A stretch of 9,055 nucleotides of DNA, taken from assembly GCA_024645065.1 (NCBI GenBank), contig JAHEGP010000120.1:1-9055 (forward strand). The letters are read 5' to 3'. Both the position numbers and the translations under genes were made by a program. Shown here piece by piece: positions 5,854 to 9,055 of the stretch. This DNA is from Cellvibrionales bacterium. Its GTDB lineage: Bacteria; Pseudomonadota; Gammaproteobacteria; Pseudomonadales; JAHEGP01. How positions within the stretch are numbered: position 1 is the stretch's first letter; every line of letters starts with the position of its first letter. Under the pieces are notes generated by a model. The model saw only the letters and a list, made by a program, of their open reading frames with translations. It did no database searches and had not been told where the DNA came from.

Positions 5854-6990
5854 CTAGGCGTAATGGTTGCGGATGGTTTCATTGACCACGTTGCCCTGAT
5901 GGGTAATGACGCAGCCCTGGATGATGTCATCCTCAAAATCGAGATTGAGCTGTTTTTGCTCCTGATCCCAGTAATCGATAAGCAGGTTATACAGGTTATT
6001 GGAGTACATCTCGCTGGCATCGCTACACACGGCGTTGGGCCAGTTGCCTGTACCGATTACACAAACGCCGTTGATATCCACATCCCTGCCGGGCTCCGAC
6101 CCCTCGACATTGCCGCCGGTCTCTGCAGCCATATCGACCACGACGCTACCCGGTCGCATACCCTCGACCATCTCGCGGCTCACCAGCACCGGTGGTTTGC
6201 GACCAAAGACCTGGGCGGTGGTAATCACGATATCCGACTCGGCAATCTCTCTGGCCTGTCCTTCCTTTTGCTTTTGTAGCTGCTCCGGGGTCAATTCCCG
6301 GGCGTATCCGTCCTTGGTCTGGCCAGTCTGGCCAAGGTCGATCTTGAGGAACTTGCCGCCGAGGGATTCTACCTGTTCCGCTACCACCGGCCGGGTATCG
6401 AAGGCGGTCACCCTCGCGCCCAGGCGCTTCGCTGTTGCGATAGCCTGCAGGCCGGCAACACCGGCACCAATAATGAACACTTTTGCGGGCTTGATCGTGC
6501 CGGCAGGGGTCATCATCATCGGCAGGATGCGGTTGAGCTTGTTGGCCGCCATCATCACCATCACGTAGCCAGCGAGGTTGGCCTGGGAGCTGAGGGCATC
6601 CATTTTTTGTGAGCGCGTGGTGCGGGGAATCATTTCCATACTGATGGCCGAAACGTTGCGTGCCTTGAGCGCCTCCACCAGCTCCCGCTCGTTGAAGGGA
6701 TCGAGGTAGCTGATGTGGGTCGAGCCCTCCTTGAGTAGAGGGACTTCTTCCAGTGAAGGCTTGTGCAGTCGCACCACCACGTCTGCCGCCCCAATCATTG
6801 CACTGCGATCAGCAGCAATAGTAGCGCCGGCTTCAGTGTACTCGGCGTCGCTGAATCCTGAATCCAGGCCGGCACCGGCCTCGACTTGAATCTCTGCCCC
6901 GGCACGAACCAGCTTCTTGACGGTAGCGGGCGTCATTGGCACCCTTTTCTCGCCGGGATGGGTCTCTTTTGGTACAACTAGTAGACTCAT
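5854..6990 (-). CDS. pntAa: NAD(P) transhydrogenase subunit alpha part 1
   Basis: This 378-residue soluble dI subunit binds NAD(H) and passes hydride to the NADP(H) site of PntB at the cytoplasmic membrane face. The N-terminal alanine-dehydrogenase-like part starts VPKETHPGEKRVPMTP (6-21). The loop RTTRSQKMDALSSQANLAGY (123-142) carries R123, Q128, D131 and S134, matching the R-Q-D-S set I recall from the Rhodospirillum rubrum dI structure. The Rossmann fold shows IIGAGVAGLQA (173-183) with acidic D198 in AFDTR, and later VVVDMAAETGGN and CVIGTGNWPN. No membrane tail follows, consistent with the split three-gene form. I prefer ATG at 6990, five bases after AAGG; an in-frame GTG at 7002 would add four residues but overlaps that ribosome site. 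First gene of pntAa-pntAb-pntB. Confidence 0.97.
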   Translation of the reverse strand: MSLLVVPKETHPGEKRVPMTPATVKKLVRAGAEIQVEAGAGLDSGFSDAEYTEAGATIAADRSAMIGAADVVVRLHKPSLEEVPLLKEGSTHISYLDPFNERELVEALKARNVSAISMEMIPRTTRSQKMDALSSQANLAGYVMVMMAANKLNRILPMMMTPAGTIKPAKVFIIGAGVAGLQAIATAKRLGARVTAFDTRPVVAEQVESLGGKFLKIDLGQTGQTKDGYARELTPEQLQKQKEGQAREIAESDIVITTAQVFGRKPPVLVSREMVEGMRPGSVVVDMAAETGGNVEGSEPGRDVDINGVCVIGTGNWPNAVCSDASEMYSNNLYNLLIDYWDQEQKQLNLDFEDDIIQGCVITHQGNVVNETIRNHYA

Positions 6991-7028
6991 AGTGGCCTTC
7001 ACTTAATTGTTGGTTTTAGCGGATATCG

Positions 7029-7044
7029 TGGTCGCAAACGACCA
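7029..7044 (-). promoter_or_regulatory. Inverted repeat in the pntAa leader
   Basis: TGGTCG and CGACCA form a perfect 6-bp inverted repeat around a four-base spacer, about 40 bases upstream of the pntAa start. There is no T-tract after it in either direction, so it is not a standard terminator. It could be an operator for a dimeric regulator or an mRNA leader hairpin. I found no convincing promoter boxes nearby. Confidence 0.3.
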
Positions 7045-7084
7045 GGGTACTGTCTTGATTCTCTGGGGCAACAACAACCCGGTA

Positions 7085-7108
7085 GAAAAAAGTAGCGAGT
7101 ATGCCCGC
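7085..7108 (-). terminator. Rho-independent terminator after the carbinolamine dehydratase gene
   Basis: On the minus strand GCGGG (7108-7104) pairs with CTCGC (7099-7095), including one G-U pair, across a CATA loop. It is followed by TAC and six consecutive T residues (7091-7086). It begins seven bases after the dehydratase stop codon, so it should separate the trmA-dehydratase unit from the pnt operon. The stem is short (5 bp), so termination may be partial. Confidence 0.6.
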
Positions 7109-7114
7109 AGCTCG

Positions 7115-7420
7115 TCATGACTGCAAGACTTGTTCAATGGCCTCAGCCAGGTCCAGGTCTCTTTGCGTCAATCCACCGGCCTCATGGGTCGTCAACCGGA
7201 TATCGACGCGGTTCCAGGTGTTGCACCACTCGGGATGGTGATTACGGCATTCGCAGGCCATAGCGACCCGGGTCATGAAGCCGAACGCCGCGGAAAAATC
7301 AGAGAAGCGAAAGTGCTTTTCCAGGGCTCCGTCACGGTGCTCCCAGCCATCAAGTTTTGTCAGCCCGGCCTCGATTTCCTGATTGGTGAGGACGCTCGGT
7401 GGTGTCTTGGACATGGCCAT
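7115..7420 (-). CDS. phhB: Pterin-4a-carbinolamine dehydratase (PhhB/DCoH type)
   Basis: This small cytoplasmic enzyme of 101 residues dehydrates 4a-hydroxytetrahydrobiopterin and so regenerates the pterin cofactor after aromatic amino-acid hydroxylation. The family signature is complete: ECRNHHPEWCNTWNRVDIRL (57-76), then TTHEAGGLTQRDLDLA (77-92). The histidines expected in the active site are H61, H62 and H79. No phenylalanine hydroxylase gene is in the window, and stand-alone homologues have been given other roles such as in molybdopterin metabolism, so the physiological use is open. Two in-frame ATGs exist at 7420 and 7414; the ribosome site is poor for both (ACGG seven bases before the first, GGA six bases before the second). 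It lies 13 bp after trmA on the same strand, so co-transcription is likely, and a terminator follows its stop. Confidence 0.95.
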   Translation of the reverse strand: MAMSKTPPSVLTNQEIEAGLTKLDGWEHRDGALEKHFRFSDFSAAFGFMTRVAMACECRNHHPEWCNTWNRVDIRLTTHEAGGLTQRDLDLAEAIEQVLQS

Positions 7421-7433
7421 TCCATACCGTCGA

Positions 7434-8525
7434 TTATGTGCTTGCGCGGCGCTTTAGAATAACACCGCATTCCAGATGCGGTGTATAGGGAAACTGGTCA
7501 AAAAATGCCAATGCCGCTACCTGGTGAGTGTGCCCCAGCACTTCAAGGTTTTGCAAGAGCGTCGCGGGGTTGCAGGAAATATACACAATCTGTGGTATCC
7601 GGCCAACCAACGCCAGGGTAGCAGGATCGAGCCCGGCGCGGGGAGGGTCGACCAGAACAGTCCGTAAGTCGAAGTTTTGCAGGTCTAAGTCCCGCAGGCG
7701 GCGATAGGGGCGCACGCCGTCCATTGCGGCGGTAAAATCCTCGCTCGACATGCGCACCAGCGTGATATTTTCAATGGCGTTGGCGCTGATGTTGGCCCGC
7801 GCGCAGGACACGGCTTGCCTGGAAATCTCGGTCGCCAGAACCCGCCGAAATCGGGTGGCGAGGGGTAGGGTAAAATTGCCGATGCCGCAGTAGAGTTCGA
7901 GCAAGTCGCCGCTGTCGCAATCGGCGTGGTCCATTACCCACTCGATCATGCGGCGGTTTACTCCGGCATTGGGTTGGGTGAACACGCCATCGGCTTGTCG
8001 GTAGCTGAAGTGGCGCCCGTTAAGCTCGAGGGTTTCAGTGACGAAGTCCCTTCCAAGGACTACTTTTTGTTTATGGCTGCGCCCTATAAGCTGCACCGCG
8101 AGTTTTTTCTGCAGGAGCAGGGCTGCGTCCTGCCAGTCCTGATCAAGTTTTTTGTGGTAGATCAGGCTGAGCAGGGTGTCCCCGTCCTGGGTGCTGAGAA
8201 ACTCGACCTGGAACAGGCGCTGGCGCAGGATGTCGCTGGTTTCGAGTAACGCCTTGAGTGCGGCCATACGCTCGCTAATGGGCTTGCAGGCTAGCGGAAA
8301 TTCCTTGATGACCCGGGGCTGTCCCGGAGCTTTGAACATGACGAAGTCGATAGTGTCGCCCGTGTGCCACATGCGAAATTCGGCACGCATCCGGTAGTGC
8401 CGGGCAGCGGATGCAATTATGGTCGGTTTAGCCCGATAACGGGACTCAAAAGCGGGCAGGGTATGCTCCAGCTTTTGTTTCAGGACGGCGTCATAAATTT
8501 GTGGCTGGAATTGGCTTAGGGGCAT
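7434..8525 (-). CDS. trmA: tRNA (uracil-5-)-methyltransferase TrmA
   Basis: TrmA makes 5-methyluridine at position 54 of the T-loop of tRNA, using S-adenosylmethionine. The protein has 363 residues, against 366 in E. coli. Visible motifs in order are FTQPNAGVNRRMI (182-194), the AdoMet loop LLELYCGIGNFTLPLA (208-223), the VDPPRAGLD motif (292-300, with D293), ISCNPATLLQNL with the nucleophile C318, and PHLECGVILKRR with the general base E352. These positions sit six below the E. coli residues I recall (D299, C324, E358), so the alignment is close to gap-free at the C-terminus. It lacks the iron-sulfur cluster cysteines of the RlmD paralogues, which supports TrmA over the rRNA methyltransferases. 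The start at 8525 has an AAGAG six bases upstream. First gene of a probable trmA-phhB unit, divergent from galE. Confidence 0.97.
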   Translation of the reverse strand: MPLSQFQPQIYDAVLKQKLEHTLPAFESRYRAKPTIIASAARHYRMRAEFRMWHTGDTIDFVMFKAPGQPRVIKEFPLACKPISERMAALKALLETSDILRQRLFQVEFLSTQDGDTLLSLIYHKKLDQDWQDAALLLQKKLAVQLIGRSHKQKVVLGRDFVTETLELNGRHFSYRQADGVFTQPNAGVNRRMIEWVMDHADCDSGDLLELYCGIGNFTLPLATRFRRVLATEISRQAVSCARANISANAIENITLVRMSSEDFTAAMDGVRPYRRLRDLDLQNFDLRTVLVDPPRAGLDPATLALVGRIPQIVYISCNPATLLQNLEVLGHTHQVAALAFFDQFPYTPHLECGVILKRRAST

Positions 8526-8662
8526 AAGGTACTCTTGCGGCCGGTAAAACCTTGCCGTCGCGATTCACCTTCCCCTGCGAGGGGAGAAGAGCGCCAGCAG
8601 CAGTGTTGAGCGGGCGCCAGTTTAACCGTCTGCCATTGATAAACCGAGGGAATTTTAAAAAG
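8526..8662. promoter_or_regulatory. Divergent promoter region of trmA and galE
   Basis: This 137-base gap lies between two genes read outward, so both promoters should be here. It is AT-rich near galE (8633-8661, TTGATAAA then AATTTTAAAA) and GC-rich near trmA. No pair of boxes with proper spacing stands out for either gene. It contains the hairpin described separately. The region is too short to hide another gene. Confidence 0.45.
8571..8585. repeat. GC-rich hairpin, possible dispersed repeat unit
   Basis: TCCCCT (8571-8576) and AGGGGA (8580-8585) form a perfect 6-bp stem with a GCG loop. On the minus strand the surrounding bases translate as SSPLAGEGESRRQGF, a string I associate with spurious ORFs read across short palindromic intergenic repeats in proteobacterial genomes. 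No second copy is in this window, so repeat status is inferred. There is no T-tract beside it. Confidence 0.3.
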
Positions 8663-9055
8663 ATGAGCATTTTGGTAACCGGCGGTGCCGGGTATATCGG
8701 CAGTCATACCTGCGTCGAGCTGATCGAGCAGGGCCAGGAGATTGTCATCGTCGACAATCTGGTCAATAGCAGTGAAGAAGCCGTCAGGCGGATTGCCGCC
8801 ATAACCAACCGCCAGCCGGCGTTCTACCCGGTTGATATTCGCGACCGGGAGGGCCTGGAGGCGGTTTTCCGCGACCACAGTATCGACGCCGTGATTCACT
8901 TCGCCGGCCTCAAGGCGGTAGGGGAGTCAGTAGCCCAGCCCCTGCATTACTACCAGAACAATATTGCCGGGACCCTTACCCTTTGCGAAGTGATGCAGGC
9001 CCATGGGGTTTTCAATATGGTGTTCAGTTCGTCCGCCACGGTTTATGGCGATCCG
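8663..9055 (+). CDS. galE: UDP-glucose 4-epimerase, N-terminal part (cut by the right edge)
   Basis: This is the first 131 codons of GalE, the cytoplasmic NAD-dependent short-chain dehydrogenase/reductase that interconverts UDP-glucose and UDP-galactose, for galactose use and for sugar precursors of surface polysaccharides. The Rossmann start MSILVTGGAGYIGSHT shows the GxxGxxG motif (G7, G10, G13), with D31 in IVIVDNLVNSS for the NAD ribose. VIHFAGLKAVGESV (77-90) and YYQNNIAGTL (96-105) are strongly typical of GalE. SSSATVYG (122-129) contains S124, the same number as the catalytic Ser in E. coli. The catalytic Tyr-x-x-x-Lys would lie just beyond the edge. E. coli GalE is 338 residues, so about 60 percent is missing. 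The ribosome site GAGGG is 12 bases upstream, rather distant. Divergent from trmA. Confidence 0.96.
   Translation, partial: MSILVTGGAGYIGSHTCVELIEQGQEIVIVDNLVNSSEEAVRRIAAITNRQPAFYPVDIRDREGLEAVFRDHSIDAVIHFAGLKAVGESVAQPLHYYQNNIAGTLTLCEVMQAHGVFNMVFSSSATVYGDP

Noticed and set aside
809..7037. Identical 10-mer GTGGTCGCAA upstream of cnoX (809-818) and in the pnt leader (7028-7037)
   Set aside because: With about a kilobase of intergenic DNA compared on both strands, one shared 10-mer is about what chance predicts.
8516..8899. Minus-strand frame of 127 codons antisense to galE
   Set aside because: galE is unmistakable on the plus strand with catalytic motifs; the antisense translation has no family features.

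Overview
The window looks like an ordinary chromosomal stretch of a Gammaproteobacterium, probably an aquatic or marine one. It is moderately GC-rich and tightly packed with housekeeping genes. It carries a TrmA-type tRNA uracil-5 methyltransferase, a CnoX/YbbN-type thioredoxin-TPR protein and a three-gene proton-translocating transhydrogenase (pntAa-pntAb-pntB). A Cellvibrionales/Halieaceae-like source is a guess from gene content, not something the sequence proves. I see no rRNA, tRNA, CRISPR array, transposase or phage structural gene.

Layout. (1) 1-780, minus: 5' portion of a thioredoxin-fold/TPR co-chaperone gene that runs off the left edge. (2) 781-1068: non-coding gap with a UUCG hairpin. 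(3) 1069-1320, minus: small GlsB/YeaQ-like membrane protein. (4) 1321-1600: non-coding gap. (5) 1601-2494, plus: unrecognised protein with two tandem KilAC-like winged-helix modules and a C-terminal PD-(D/E)XK-like nuclease domain, the least ordinary gene here. (6) 2579-3628, plus: AI-2E/PerM-family membrane protein, convergent with (7) 3662-4099, minus: 4HBT acyl-CoA thioesterase. (8) 4126-6990, minus: pntAa-pntAb-pntB operon closed by a strong hairpin terminator. (9) 7115-8525, minus: trmA followed 13 bp later by a pterin-4a-carbinolamine dehydratase gene, closed by a small rho-independent terminator. (10) 8526-8662: divergent intergenic region with a GC-rich hairpin that may be a dispersed repeat. 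(11) 8663-9055, plus: galE, cut by the right edge.

How the genes work together. The pnt genes form one functional unit: pntAa supplies the soluble NAD(H)-binding domain dI, pntAb the first membrane segments, and pntB the remaining membrane domain plus the NADP(H)-binding domain dIII. Together they use the proton-motive force to make NADPH. trmA and the dehydratase gene are probably co-transcribed but have no obvious biochemical link. The other genes look like independent units.

I did not find a convincing new multi-gene system. The best candidate for undescribed biology is the single gene at 1601-2494, a DNA-binding/nuclease fusion with a visible internal duplication. Smaller points are the PntB Asn at the position of E. 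coli His91, the retained CXXC in the CnoX-like protein, and structured intergenic elements at 922-945, 7029-7044 and 8571-8585.
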